A stretch of 64,000 bases of DNA from Stutzerimonas stutzeri (GCF_000590475.1 NZ_CP007441.1:3230660-3294659), one strand, 5' to 3'. Shown: positions 44,285 through 53,419, counted from the stretch's first letter. Notes: generated by a model from the letters alone, not told the origin. Made by a program: numbers and translations.

Positions 44285-45052
44285 TCAGCACGCGGTTTCG
44301 CCGCCGTCGGCGACGATCACTTGGCCGGTGATATAGGCACTGGCCGGTGTCGCCAGGAATACCGCCAGGCCAGCGATATCCACCGGCTCGCCGATACGGC
44401 GCAGTGGCGTCTTTTCGGCCGCGCGGCGTACCCGTTCCGGATCATCGAGCAGCGCCTTGGCGAAATCGGTACGCACCAGCCCCGGCGCGATCGCATTGAC
44501 GCGGATGCCCTTGGGCCCCCACTCGGCGGCCAGATTGCGTGCCAGTGCCGCTTCGGCCGCCTTGGACACCCCGTAAGTACCGATCACGGTGTTGCCCCGC
44601 AGCCCGGCAATGCTCGATAGCATGATCACCGCGCCCTCGCCGCGCTCGGCCATCTGCGGCAGGACCATGTTGGATAGCCAAAAGGTGCCCTTGACGTTGG
44701 TGTCCATGATCTTGTCCCAGGCGTCGTCGGTCAGCTCGCTGGTTGGCCCATACACAGGGTTGGTGGCCGCGTTGCAGACCAGCACGTCGATGCGCCCCCA
44801 GGTCTGCAAGGTCGTGTCGACCAAGCGCTGCAGATCCTCCTTGCGGCCAACATGGCACGGGACCGCGATGGCCTCGAAGCCAGCGGCGTTCAGCTCGGCG
44901 GCGACGGTGTCACAGACATCAGCCTTGCGGCTGGAAATCACGACACGCGCGCCGCAGCGGGCCATCTCTTCGGCAATGGAACGGCCAATCCCGCGAGTGG
45001 AACCGGTGATCAGTGCCACCTTCCCGGTCAGATCGAATAATGGATTGTTCAT
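44285..45052 (-). CDS. SDR-family oxidoreductase
   Basis: 255-residue classical short-chain dehydrogenase. NAD(P)-binding TGSTRGIGRSIA, NAATNP, catalytic Ser in MLSSIAG and YxxxK in TYGVSKAA. Probably oxidises a 3-hydroxyacyl intermediate or a related alcohol in the acyl-CoA pathway. Ten bases separate it from the downstream kinase-like gene and 33 from the acyl-CoA dehydrogenase, so it is operonic. Confidence 0.94.
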   Translation of the reverse strand: MNNPLFDLTGKVALITGSTRGIGRSIAEEMARCGARVVISSRKADVCDTVAAELNAAGFEAIAVPCHVGRKEDLQRLVDTTLQTWGRIDVLVCNAATNPVYGPTSELTDDAWDKIMDTNVKGTFWLSNMVLPQMAERGEGAVIMLSSIAGLRGNTVIGTYGVSKAAEAALARNLAAEWGPKGIRVNAIAPGLVRTDFAKALLDDPERVRRAAEKTPLRRIGEPVDIAGLAVFLATPASAYITGQVIVADGGETAC

Positions 45053-45085
45053 GACTGCATCCTTCTTGTAGGTCTTGTCGGAGGC

Positions 45086-46297
45086 TCAGCGCTTTTTGGA
45101 ATAGTTCTGCAGTTCGAGTTTGGCGATGGTGTCCAGATGCACCTCGTCCGGGCCGTCCGCCAACCGCAGGGTCCGCTGATGAGCCCAGGCCGCTGCCAGA
45201 AAGCTGTCCTGGCAGACGCCCTTCGCGCCGTGCACCTGAATGGCACGATCCAGTACCCGCAGCGCCATGCTCGGCGCAGCCGCCTTGATCATGGCGATCT
45301 CCTGCCGCGCCACCTTATTGCCGACCGTGTCCATCATGCGCGCTGCCTTGAGCGTCAGCAGGCGGGTCTGTTCGATCTCGATGCGCGAGCGGGCGATGTC
45401 CTTGCGGATCGAGTCGAAGTCCGCCAAGGGCTTGCCGAACGCCTCCCGGGAATGAACGCGCTCGCACATGGCCTGCAAAGCACGTTCGGCCACCCCGATG
45501 GTGCGCATGCAGTGGTGGATCCGGCCTGGGCCGAGACGACCCTGAGCAATCTCGAAGCCACGCCCCTCGCCAAGCAGGATATTGCTGGCCGGGACGCGAA
45601 CGTTGTTGTAATGGATCTCGGCATGGCCATGGGGCGCGTGGTCGTAGCCGAACACGTGCAGCGCGCGGGTGATTTCCACGCCGGGCGTATCCAGCGGCAC
45701 GAGGATCATCGACTGCTGCCGATGGCGCTCGGCCTCGGGATCGGTCTTACCCATGACGATGGCAATCTTGCAGGTGGTTGCCATCGCGCCGGACGACCAC
45801 CACTTGTGTCCGTTGATCACGTATTCGTCGCCTTCGCGGCGAATTTCGCAGGCGATATTGGTGGCGTCGGAAGAGGCCACATCAGGCTCGGTCATGGAAA
45901 AGCAGGAGCGTATCTCACCATTGAGCAAGGGCTTCAGCCACTGCTCTTGCTGTTCCGGCGTGCCGTAGCGCGTCAGCACTTCCATGTTCCCGGTGTCAGG
46001 CGCCGAGCAGTTGAAGATTTCAGCGGCGCCATGCGAGCGGCCCATGATTTCGCACAGGTGGGCGTATTCGAAATTGGTCAGCCCTGCGCCGAACTCGCTC
46101 TCGGGAAGGAACAGGTTCCACAACCCCTGCGCCCTCGCCTTGATTTTTAGCTCTTCGAGGATCGGCGGCGGTGCCCAGCGGTTTTCGGCAGAGGCGGTCT
46201 GCTCGTGGAAAAGATGCTCGTTGGGATAGACATGCTCTTCCATGAATGCCGTGAGCTGTTCATGAAGCTGTAGTGCTTTGCCGGTCAGTTCATACAT
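45086..46297 (-). CDS. acyl-CoA dehydrogenase
   Basis: FAD-dependent alpha,beta-dehydrogenation of an acyl-CoA, passing electrons to ETF. 403 residues, standard length. The flavin/substrate signature CFSMTEPDVASSDATNI and the C-terminal DGPDEVHLDTIAKLELQ are present. It resembles the ACAD10/11-type enzymes found with APH-like kinases, which favours hydroxylated or unusual acyl chains. Its start overlaps the thioesterase stop by 8 bases. Confidence 0.95.
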   Translation of the reverse strand: MYELTGKALQLHEQLTAFMEEHVYPNEHLFHEQTASAENRWAPPPILEELKIKARAQGLWNLFLPESEFGAGLTNFEYAHLCEIMGRSHGAAEIFNCSAPDTGNMEVLTRYGTPEQQEQWLKPLLNGEIRSCFSMTEPDVASSDATNIACEIRREGDEYVINGHKWWSSGAMATTCKIAIVMGKTDPEAERHRQQSMILVPLDTPGVEITRALHVFGYDHAPHGHAEIHYNNVRVPASNILLGEGRGFEIAQGRLGPGRIHHCMRTIGVAERALQAMCERVHSREAFGKPLADFDSIRKDIARSRIEIEQTRLLTLKAARMMDTVGNKVARQEIAMIKAAAPSMALRVLDRAIQVHGAKGVCQDSFLAAAWAHQRTLRLADGPDEVHLDTIAKLELQNYSKKR

Positions 46298-46808
46298 CGC
46301 CGTTTTCCTTCTTGTTGTCCTGCGCTAGGGACGTGAATGGCACCCCTTGCGGATGCTCGCTGCCAGAGCGCAGGCGAAGAGTCGCTTCGCCGATCGCCAG
46401 CAGGCGATCGTCCCGGTCACGCACTTCGCCAGAGCTGTTGAATATTCGGGTACCCCCGGCACGCCGCTTGCCAATGGCGCGGATGACGCCGCCTGAGCAT
46501 TGCCCGGTGAAGGTAGTGTTGAGCACCAGCGTGATGGCCTTGCGCACCCGTCCCGGGTACGGGCAATAGGTACCGGCTTCGGCCAGCACTACATCGAGAA
46601 GCGACGTCAGCACACCACCATGGAGCACGCCAGCCATGTTCAGGTGGCAGGCCTGGACATCCAGTTCGATTACCGCCTCATCTTCCGTCCAGGAAACCTG
46701 GCGATAGCCAAGCACCTGATGAAAGCCCGGCAGATCCTTGCCTCCGCTGATCGGCAAGTTGTCTGACGGTGCATCGCTGGTCAGCCGATCTATGTCTGGC
46801 CGCTTCAT
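46290..46808 (-). CDS. PaaI-family hotdog thioesterase
   Basis: 172 residues from the ATG at 46808. Hotdog-fold hydrolase of acyl-CoA thioesters, with the HGG signature in GVLHGGVLTSLLD and the helix that follows. First gene of the minus-strand operon. The ATG overlaps the stop of a 19-codon ORF with a much better ribosome site (ATGA, 46805-46808), so the gene is either translationally coupled to a leader peptide or its true N-terminus was lost by a frameshift. A longer in-frame ATG at 46919 has no ribosome site. Confidence 0.88.
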   Translation of the reverse strand: MKRPDIDRLTSDAPSDNLPISGGKDLPGFHQVLGYRQVSWTEDEAVIELDVQACHLNMAGVLHGGVLTSLLDVVLAEAGTYCPYPGRVRKAITLVLNTTFTGQCSGGVIRAIGKRRAGGTRIFNSSGEVRDRDDRLLAIGEATLRLRSGSEHPQGVPFTSLAQDNKKENGDV

Positions 46809-46864
46809 GGCGACGGATTCGCGCGAGGCGATTCCATCTCGATGCGTTCGAGGTCGAGTTGCAT
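46805..46864 (-). CDS. 19-codon upstream ORF overlapping the thioesterase start
   Basis: MQLDLERIEMESPRANPSP, preceded by GAGAGGA six to seven bases upstream of its ATG, a stronger signal than any before the thioesterase ATG. Its TGA overlaps that ATG. It could be a leader peptide or the displaced N-terminus of the thioesterase. Confidence 0.4.
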   Translation of the reverse strand: MQLDLERIEMESPRANPSP

Positions 46865-47213
46865 AGCCTGTCCTCTCGATTGTTTTTATGGTGAGTCCGC
46901 GTCTTTTTGAAGCTGGCACGGCTGAAACGATGCGTCAATTCGAAATCGAGTTCCATCAGGCAGAATTATGATGACCCACAAACATAACCGTCTAAGATCA
47001 ATATCGAAGTGCCATAGGGTTAGCCAGCCAAGCGGTTGGACACATCATGAAAACTAGAATGGGGACGATGGCGTTCTGCTAGTGCTTGAAAAAGCTCCAC
47101 GCTATGTTAGCTTTCGGTTAACTTTGCAAAAATCAGTTTTGCTGTGCGAAACAGATTACGAAGCAAGCGCAAAAAATGGTCGTAGCCAGACAATTACAAG
47201 AAGAGGACGCGTT
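46865..47213. promoter_or_regulatory. divergent control region of the acyl-CoA operon and TRAP genes
   Basis: 349 bases between divergent transcription units, locally AT-rich compared with the coding DNA. It must hold both promoters. I could not pick out a convincing -35/-10 or sigma54 pair, nor a clear operator, and no regulator gene adjoins it. Confidence 0.45.
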
Positions 47214-48248
47214 ATGAAATCCATGTTCAAGAAGCTGCTCGTTCCAGCCACCCTGGTTGCCCTGGCCGTCTCCGCGGTTGTACCGCAGATGGCCGCCGCG
47301 CAAGAGGTCACCAAGTGGCGTGTTCAGTCTCACTGGCCGAGCGCCAGTAGCTCCTACAACGACAGCCTTGTTCGTCTGAAGAATCAGATCGAAAAACGCA
47401 CTGAGGGCCGCCTGCAGTTGCAGCTGTTCGAGTCCGGCGCCCTATTCAAGCCGCAAGAGACCTTCAACGCGGTCAGCCGCGGCATCATCCAGATGGGCAC
47501 TATTTCTCCCGGCTATGCCCAGGACAAGATCACCCTCGCCGGCATCGCCTCGGGCTTGCCCTTTGCCTTCCAGCATGTGTGGGAAGCCGCCTATTTCCAC
47601 AAGCACATGGGCTTCGAGGACATGCTTCGCGAAGAAGCTGCGCAATACGGTGTGTACTGGTCTACCGACAAGGTCTATCCGACCGAGATGGTGGTGAAGA
47701 ACCCGATCAACAGCTGGGAAGACTTCACCAAACTGAAGATCCGCTCCTCCGGCGCCCTCCAGAAGTTTCTCAACGAGGCCGGTGCATCGACCACATTCCT
47801 GCCAGGCAGCGAGCTTTATCCCGCGCTCGATACTGGCGTGGTCGACGGCGCTCACTGGGGTGCGGTGCAAGGCGCGGCAAGCATGAGCCTCTACGAGGTG
47901 GCGAAGCAGCATGTCCGGCCCGCGCTGAACATCGCCGGTACCGACGTGATCATCATCAGCCAGAAGGCTCTGGACAAGCTGTCCGAGCACGATCAGGAAG
48001 TCGTCAAGCAGGTCCTCGACGAGCAGTTCTGGTATCGCACCAACGAGTACCTGTACCAGGAGCAGATCGCCCTGCGCAAAGCCATGAAAGAACAGGGCGT
48101 TCAGGTCAACACGCTGCCTGACGACGTACAGAAGCGCCTGATTGAAGTGGCGCAGAAGACTTGGGAGGAAGAAGGTCAGCGCAGCGATAAAGCCGCCGAA
48201 GCCCTGCAGAAGCTCAAATCCTTCCTCGGCGAACTCGGCTACCTCTAA
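47214..48248 (+). CDS. TRAP transporter substrate-binding protein (DctP family)
   Basis: Periplasmic binding protein that delivers a carboxylate to the membrane TRAP components. 344 residues with a signal peptide (residues 1 to about 30, ending MAAA). The mature protein opens QEVTKWRVQSHWPSAS and carries the family's carboxylate-binding Arg region KLKIRSSGAL and the GVVDGAHWGA segment. The ATG has AGAGGA upstream. First gene of the dctPQM operon, divergent from the acyl-CoA operon. The ligand is likely an organic acid, unidentified. Confidence 0.94.
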   Translation: MKSMFKKLLVPATLVALAVSAVVPQMAAAQEVTKWRVQSHWPSASSSYNDSLVRLKNQIEKRTEGRLQLQLFESGALFKPQETFNAVSRGIIQMGTISPGYAQDKITLAGIASGLPFAFQHVWEAAYFHKHMGFEDMLREEAAQYGVYWSTDKVYPTEMVVKNPINSWEDFTKLKIRSSGALQKFLNEAGASTTFLPGSELYPALDTGVVDGAHWGAVQGAASMSLYEVAKQHVRPALNIAGTDVIIISQKALDKLSEHDQEVVKQVLDEQFWYRTNEYLYQEQIALRKAMKEQGVQVNTLPDDVQKRLIEVAQKTWEEEGQRSDKAAEALQKLKSFLGELGYL

Positions 48249-48328
48249 TCCCCCTCGCCTAACATCTCGCCCGGCGCGGTCACCGCGTCGGGCGGGTGAT
48301 CCGCTTAATCCTCGTCCTGGGGCTTGTC

Positions 48329-48868
48329 ATGCGCCTGATCCATGCCTACATCAATGGCATCACCCGGCTCAATGAATTCATCGGCCGCTGGGTGGCCTAC
48401 CTGATTTTCCTTATCTTCGGGCTGCTGTTGTTCGAAGTATTCCTGCGCTATCTGTTCTCGAGCCCGACGTCCTGGACCAATGAACTCGGGCAGATGCTGT
48501 TTGGCGCCTACGTGGTGTTATCAGGCGGCTATGTAATGGCGCACCGCGACCACGTCAATGTTGATTTGCTCTATGCCTCATTCGGTCCGCGTACCCGCGC
48601 TTGGATCGACATTTTCACCTCGAGCATGTTTTTTCTGTTCATGGCCGCGCTGCTGTACTTCGGCAGCTCCATGGGCTGGGAATCGATCCAGGGCCTGGAA
48701 ACTTCCTACTCGGCCTGGAACCCGCCGATCTGGCCGATCAAGGCGATGATTCCGCTCGGCACGCTGCTGCTACTGTTGCAGGGCATCGCGAAATTGCTGC
48801 AGGACATCCTCGTCGCACTGGGCCGCGCGCCGGTCAGCGACTCCAGGCACGCGGAGGATGCGCAATGA
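48329..48868 (+). CDS. TRAP transporter small permease (DctQ family)
   Basis: 179 residues, four hydrophobic helices, DctQ fold. Conserved MAHRDHVNVDLLY loop after helix 2. Forms the membrane complex with the large permease and needs it for Na+-driven import. Its stop overlaps the dctM start (ATGA), which implies coupled translation. Start at 48329 gives the usual short cytoplasmic N-terminus. Confidence 0.93.
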   Translation: MRLIHAYINGITRLNEFIGRWVAYLIFLIFGLLLFEVFLRYLFSSPTSWTNELGQMLFGAYVVLSGGYVMAHRDHVNVDLLYASFGPRTRAWIDIFTSSMFFLFMAALLYFGSSMGWESIQGLETSYSAWNPPIWPIKAMIPLGTLLLLLQGIAKLLQDILVALGRAPVSDSRHAEDAQ

Positions 48869-50175
48869 GTATCGAAGTCACCACGCTACTGTTCTTTTTG
48901 ACCTTGGTGTTCTTTCTGGTACTCGGCCTGCCGCTGGCCTTCGTGCTGGGCGGCGTCTCGGTGCTGTTCCTGTATTTCACCTGGGGCGTCGATGCCTTCT
49001 ACATGGTCGCTTCGCAGATGTGGGGCACCATGGAAAGCTTCACTCTGGTCGCCATTCCGCTGTTCGTGTTCATGGCCATGCTGCTCGAACGCACGGGCGT
49101 GGCCCGCGACCTCTACCGAATGATGCACCTGTGGTGCGGCGGCATGCGCGGCGGGCTGGCAATCGGCACGCTGGGCATCTGCGCCGTCTTCGGCGCGATG
49201 GTCGGCATCAGCGGCGCCGCGGTAGTCGCAATGGGCACCATCGCGTTGCCAGCGATGCTAGAACGCGGCTACGACAAGCGTATGGTGCTGGGCTGCATCA
49301 ACACTGGCGGCGGCTGGGGGATTCTCATCCCGCCGAGCATCATGATGATTCTCTACGCGATGATCAGCGGACAGTCGGTCGGCAAGATGTTCGCGGCGGG
49401 CGTCCTACCGGGCCTGTTGCTGGTCGCGCTGACGGTTACCTACGTACTCGTGCGCTCCTACCTGCAGCCACACCTCGCACCGGCGCTGCCGAAGGAGGAG
49501 CGCGGCACTTGGGGCGACAAGCTGCGGGCGGTGCGGGCCGTGCTGCTGCCGATCGGCATCGTGGTCATGGTGCTCGGATCGATCATCGGTGGCTTGACTA
49601 CGCCCACCGAGGCCGCCGCCATGGGCGTGTTCGGCGCGCTGATTTCCGCCGCGGTATATCGCAAGCTGAACTGGCCGATTCTGCAGGAAGCCGCCATCCG
49701 CACCTTCAAGCTCACCGGCATGATCGCCTGGATTCTGTTCGCCGCTCACGCGTTCAGCTCGGCCTACCAGGGCATGGGCGCGCAGTCGCTGATCGAGGGG
49801 CTGATGATGGATCTGCCGGGTGGCCGCTGGGCCATCGTCATCTTCATGATGGCCATCGTCTTCGTCATGGGCATGCTGCTCGACCCGGTCGGCATCATGC
49901 TGATCACTCTACCGGTGTTTCTGCCGATCATCGCCTCGCTCGGCTTCGATCCGATCTGGTTCGGCGTGCTGTTCGTGATCAACATGGAGATCGGCTACAT
50001 GACGCCGCCGTTCGGGTTTAACCTGTTCTACCTCAAAGGCATCGTTCCGCCCGGCATCACCATGAAAGACATTTACTGGTCGGTGATTCCCTTCGTGATC
50101 GTCAACATCATCGGCATGGGCATCATCATGCTGTTCCCTGCGATCGCGACTTACTTGCCGCGCACGTTGTTCTGA
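48865..50175 (+). CDS. TRAP transporter large permease (DctM family)
   Basis: 436 residues with about 12 hydrophobic helices, the ion-transporter fold that drives Na+/substrate symport. Family motifs GGGWGILIPPSIMMILY and GGLTTPTEAAAMGVFGAL are present, the second being the PTEAAA signature near the Na+ site. Last gene of the TRAP operon, ended by a strong bidirectional terminator. GGAGGA precedes its start. Confidence 0.95.
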   Translation: MSIEVTTLLFFLTLVFFLVLGLPLAFVLGGVSVLFLYFTWGVDAFYMVASQMWGTMESFTLVAIPLFVFMAMLLERTGVARDLYRMMHLWCGGMRGGLAIGTLGICAVFGAMVGISGAAVVAMGTIALPAMLERGYDKRMVLGCINTGGGWGILIPPSIMMILYAMISGQSVGKMFAAGVLPGLLLVALTVTYVLVRSYLQPHLAPALPKEERGTWGDKLRAVRAVLLPIGIVVMVLGSIIGGLTTPTEAAAMGVFGALISAAVYRKLNWPILQEAAIRTFKLTGMIAWILFAAHAFSSAYQGMGAQSLIEGLMMDLPGGRWAIVIFMMAIVFVMGMLLDPVGIMLITLPVFLPIIASLGFDPIWFGVLFVINMEIGYMTPPFGFNLFYLKGIVPPGITMKDIYWSVIPFVIVNIIGMGIIMLFPAIATYLPRTLF

Positions 50176-50192
50176 TCAAGGCCGCCGTAACG

Positions 50193-50223
50193 AAAAAGCC
50201 GGAGCAAATACTCCGGCTTTTTT
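50193..50223. terminator. bidirectional terminator between dctM and the QEGLA gene
   Basis: AAAAAGCCGGAG-caaata-CTCCGGCTTTTTT, with A- and T-runs on opposite flanks, lying between convergent genes. Confidence 0.9.
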
Positions 50224-50236
50224 GATGCATATCGAC

Positions 50237-51532
50237 TTAGATGATGTTGGCGTAGTCCGCCTCGATCCGATCCAGGCTCAGGTGATTAAGGAAGTTGGAA
50301 AAGCACATCCAGGCCGAAAGCGCGTTCAGATCTTGGAACTGCTGCGGCAGGTATTTGGGCGGCACCACCATGCCCTCGTCGACTAACTGGCGCAACGTGC
50401 GCATGTCTTCAAGAGTGGTCTTGCCGCAGAACAGCAGCGGGATATGTTCCAGCTTGCCCTTGCGCACCGCTAGCTGGATGTAGTTGTAGATCATGATGAA
50501 ACCCTTCAGGTAGGACAGGTCCTTGGTGAAGGGCAGACCATTTGGGAGCGAGCCGCGGAAGACCCGGCTGGCATTGCTGTAGCACTCGTCGTCGGTATAG
50601 CCCTGGCCGCGGAAAAAGCCGAACACATCGAGAAAATCAGCGCCCTCTTCGGCCATATGAATGGCGCGGGTACGATTGGTGAGCTTGCGCAGGCGGGTTG
50701 GATACGAGGCGAAGGCAATCACTTCCATCAGAATTGCCAACCCTTCCTGGGTCACGGTGGAAGACGGCGGCCCCTTGGCGAGAAAGGTGCAGATCGGCTG
50801 GTTCTGGCCGTTGAGCGTGGTGCCGACATGTACCAGCCCCTCATGAACTTCCAGGGCACGCACGTCGCGGGCATTGAACATCGCGTCACTGCGGATCTTG
50901 ATGTAGTCGGCGCCCGCCGCGGCGTCGGCAAGGATGCCGTCGGACTCGAACACGCGAATCACGCCTTCGCCCTCACCGAACACCAGATCGAGCCGCTGCT
51001 GCAGCATGTCCACGGCCTGCGGCGCACTGAGTGTCTTGGCTTCGTCCTTCAAATCACCGCGATCGGCGATGTTGTTCAGATAATCGGAAAGCATCAGACC
51101 GAGATCGGCCAGTGTTGGATCGCCCGCGTGAAAAGCGTCGGAGGCAGCGCCGTACAGCTCCTGCGAGATCAGGCCGAAGTCAGCGGTGCCACGTGCTTCG
51201 AGCATGCGGATGACCATGCGGTACTCCTTGCACATGCGCCGCATGATCTGCCCGACCGGATTGAACTGCCCCAGCTGGCGGGTGATGTCACGCTCGATGT
51301 TCTGGAATTCTTCCTTTTTTGCGCTGGAATCGAAGCCCAGCGGCCGGCCCTCGTAATACCCGCGATCGACCTGGGGCAGCTCGCGAGCGCCCGTGGCGAA
51401 GAAGCCTTGGCGGATGCTGTCGTCCCACTTCACCGCGTCGAGCACCCGCATTGGGGTTTGCGCCTCGACGATGCGGTCAGACAAGCCGCGCACCGTGCTC
51501 TGGTACTCATCGAGATTGTTACGGGTATTCAT
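50237..51532 (-). CDS. DUF1704 (QEGLA motif) protein, putative zinc metallopeptidase
   Basis: 431 residues, family annotated in bacteria as flavohemoglobin expression-modulating QEGLA motif protein. It carries HEGLVH (His230, Glu231, His235), an HExxxH site, and TQEGLA with Glu263. In the animal DUF1704 protein MATCAP, an HExxxH and a downstream Glu bind zinc and cut C-terminal tyrosine from tubulin. By analogy His230, His235 and Glu263 would be the zinc ligands here and Glu231 the catalytic base. No membrane helix or signal, so cytoplasmic. No hmp-like flavohemoglobin gene is nearby. The bacterial substrate is unknown. Confidence 0.85.
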   Translation of the reverse strand: MNTRNNLDEYQSTVRGLSDRIVEAQTPMRVLDAVKWDDSIRQGFFATGARELPQVDRGYYEGRPLGFDSSAKKEEFQNIERDITRQLGQFNPVGQIMRRMCKEYRMVIRMLEARGTADFGLISQELYGAASDAFHAGDPTLADLGLMLSDYLNNIADRGDLKDEAKTLSAPQAVDMLQQRLDLVFGEGEGVIRVFESDGILADAAAGADYIKIRSDAMFNARDVRALEVHEGLVHVGTTLNGQNQPICTFLAKGPPSSTVTQEGLAILMEVIAFASYPTRLRKLTNRTRAIHMAEEGADFLDVFGFFRGQGYTDDECYSNASRVFRGSLPNGLPFTKDLSYLKGFIMIYNYIQLAVRKGKLEHIPLLFCGKTTLEDMRTLRQLVDEGMVVPPKYLPQQFQDLNALSAWMCFSNFLNHLSLDRIEADYANII

Positions 51533-51806
51533 CCGTACCTCGTCAGTGATGATCCGTAGCGTTGAGGTTATACATCAGTAGGCCCGCGTGTTCCGTGCCC
51601 GGTTCACGATCACCCCGCGCCCACCATATAAAGGTGTCGGCCGCCAGCGGCCGATCTGAATCCCTCGAGCCGTACAATACCGGCTGGATCCAGGCGCGAG
51701 CGCAGACCTCCGCGCCGTATTCGGCTGCTGGCGCTACGGCCCGCTGCAAATGGCAGCGGTGCGGCAGCCGCTCGGCAACGCCTCACCGAGCGCCGTTCGG
51801 CCGAGG

Positions 51807-53309
51807 TCAGACCTCGGGACGCATATGCGGGAACAGGATCACGTCGCGGATAGATGGCGAGTTTGTCAGCAGCATCACCAGACGGTCGATACCGATGCCC
51901 TCGCCCGCGGTCGGCGGCATGCCGTATTCCAGCGCGCGAACGAAGTCGGCGTCGAAATGCATGGCCTCGTCGTCACCGGCGTCCTTGTCGCGGACCTGCG
52001 CATGGAAGCGTTCGGCCTGATCTTCGGCATCGTTCAACTCGGAATAGGCGTTGGCGATCTCGCGGCCGCCGATGAACAGCTCGAAGCGGTCGGTGACATT
52101 CGGGTCGTCATTGCTGCGACGCGCCAGGGGCGATACCTCGAACGGATAACGGGTAATAAAGGTCGGCTGTTCCAGTTGGTGCTCGACCAGTTCCTCGAAA
52201 ATCATCACCTGCAACTTGCCCAGCCCTTCGAAGCCAAGCACCTTGGCGCCGGCTTTCTTAGCGATGGCGCGCGCGGTGTCGATGTTCTGCAGGTCGGCGG
52301 CGCTGATGTCCGGGTTGTACTTGAGGATCGAATCGAACACCGACAGCCGGGCAAAGGGCTCGCCGAAGTGGAAGACCTTATCGCCGTACGGCACGTCGGT
52401 GCTGCCCAGGACCAGCTGCGCCAGCTCGCGGAACAGCTCTTCGGTCAGGTCCATGTTGTCTTCGTAATCGGCATAGGCCTGGTAGAACTCGAGCATGGTG
52501 AACTCGGGGTTGTGCCGGGTCGAAACGCCTTCGTTACGGAAGTTGCGGTTGATCTCGAAAACCCGCTCGAAGCCACCGACCACCAGTCGCTTGAGGTACA
52601 ACTCCGGCGCGATGCGCAGGAACATCGGCAGGTCCAGCGCGTTGTGGTGCGTCTCGAACGGCTTGGCCGCCGCGCCACCTGGAATGGTCTGCAGCATCGG
52701 CGTCTCGACTTCGAGGAAGTCGCGTTCGTTGAGGAACTTGCGGATATGGCCGATCACTTGTGAGCGCACACGGAAGGTGTGGCGGGTTTCTTCGTTGACG
52801 ATCAGGTCGACGTAACGCTGGCGGTAGCGCTGTTCAGTGTCGGTCAGGCCGTGATGCTTGTCCGGCAGTGGGCGCAGCGACTTGGTCAGCAGCCGCACGT
52901 CAGTCATCTCGACGTAGAGGTCGCCCTTACCCGAACGCGCCAGGGTGCCTTCGGCGGCGATGATGTCGCCCAGGTCCCAATGCTTGATGGCTTCGAGCGT
53001 CTCGGCCGGCAGCGTCTTGCGGTTGACGTAGACCTGGATGCGTCCGGTCATGTCCTGCAGGACCATGAACGCGCCCCGGTTGAGCATGATGCGCCCGGCG
53101 ACCTTTACCGGAATCGCCGCTTCTGCCAGCTCTTCCTTGGTCTTGTCGACATATTTCAACTGCAGATCGTTGCAGTAACTGTCGCGACGGAAGTCATTGG
53201 GGAAGACGTTGCCCTTGGCACGCTCGGCGGCCAGTTTCTCCTTGCGCTGAAGGATCAGGCTGTTTTCTTCCTCTTGGATGGCGTGCTGGTTCAGCGGTTG
53301 TTCGCTCAT
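51807..53309 (-). CDS. lysS: lysyl-tRNA synthetase (class II)
   Basis: Charges tRNA-Lys. 500 residues. An OB-fold anticodon-binding N-terminus (AGRIMLNRGAFMVLQDMTG) is followed by the class II core with motif 1 around EVETPMLQTIPGGA, motif 2 FRNEGVSTRHNPEFTMLE, and motif 3 GIGIDRLVMLLTNSPSIRD. Downstream of prfB, the usual gammaproteobacterial order, but separated from it by a 194-base gap containing repeats. Confidence 0.98.
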   Translation of the reverse strand: MSEQPLNQHAIQEEENSLILQRKEKLAAERAKGNVFPNDFRRDSYCNDLQLKYVDKTKEELAEAAIPVKVAGRIMLNRGAFMVLQDMTGRIQVYVNRKTLPAETLEAIKHWDLGDIIAAEGTLARSGKGDLYVEMTDVRLLTKSLRPLPDKHHGLTDTEQRYRQRYVDLIVNEETRHTFRVRSQVIGHIRKFLNERDFLEVETPMLQTIPGGAAAKPFETHHNALDLPMFLRIAPELYLKRLVVGGFERVFEINRNFRNEGVSTRHNPEFTMLEFYQAYADYEDNMDLTEELFRELAQLVLGSTDVPYGDKVFHFGEPFARLSVFDSILKYNPDISAADLQNIDTARAIAKKAGAKVLGFEGLGKLQVMIFEELVEHQLEQPTFITRYPFEVSPLARRSNDDPNVTDRFELFIGGREIANAYSELNDAEDQAERFHAQVRDKDAGDDEAMHFDADFVRALEYGMPPTAGEGIGIDRLVMLLTNSPSIRDVILFPHMRPEV

Positions 53310-53401
53310 GGTTTAAAAATGCCTGGATCGAATGAATGAATCCCGGGGAGGGTGTGTTGGAAGGCGTTTCACTTCAGCCCACCATGGCCTGCCCCTATTT
53401 T

Positions 53402-53419
53402 GGTGGGCTAAAGCCCACC
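53402..53419. repeat. GGTGGGCT palindrome (REP-like) between prfB and lysS
   Basis: GGTGGGCT-aa-AGCCCACC, followed by CTAC. Further AGCCCACC words lie at about 53373 and 53477. The core and flank match the repeat between glpR and glpD at 13068-13185. Confidence 0.7.

Noticed and set aside
45137..46150. 337-codon plus-strand frame inside the acyl-CoA dehydrogenase gene
   Set aside because: Antisense shadow of a clear ACAD; no recognisable motif and no initiation signal.
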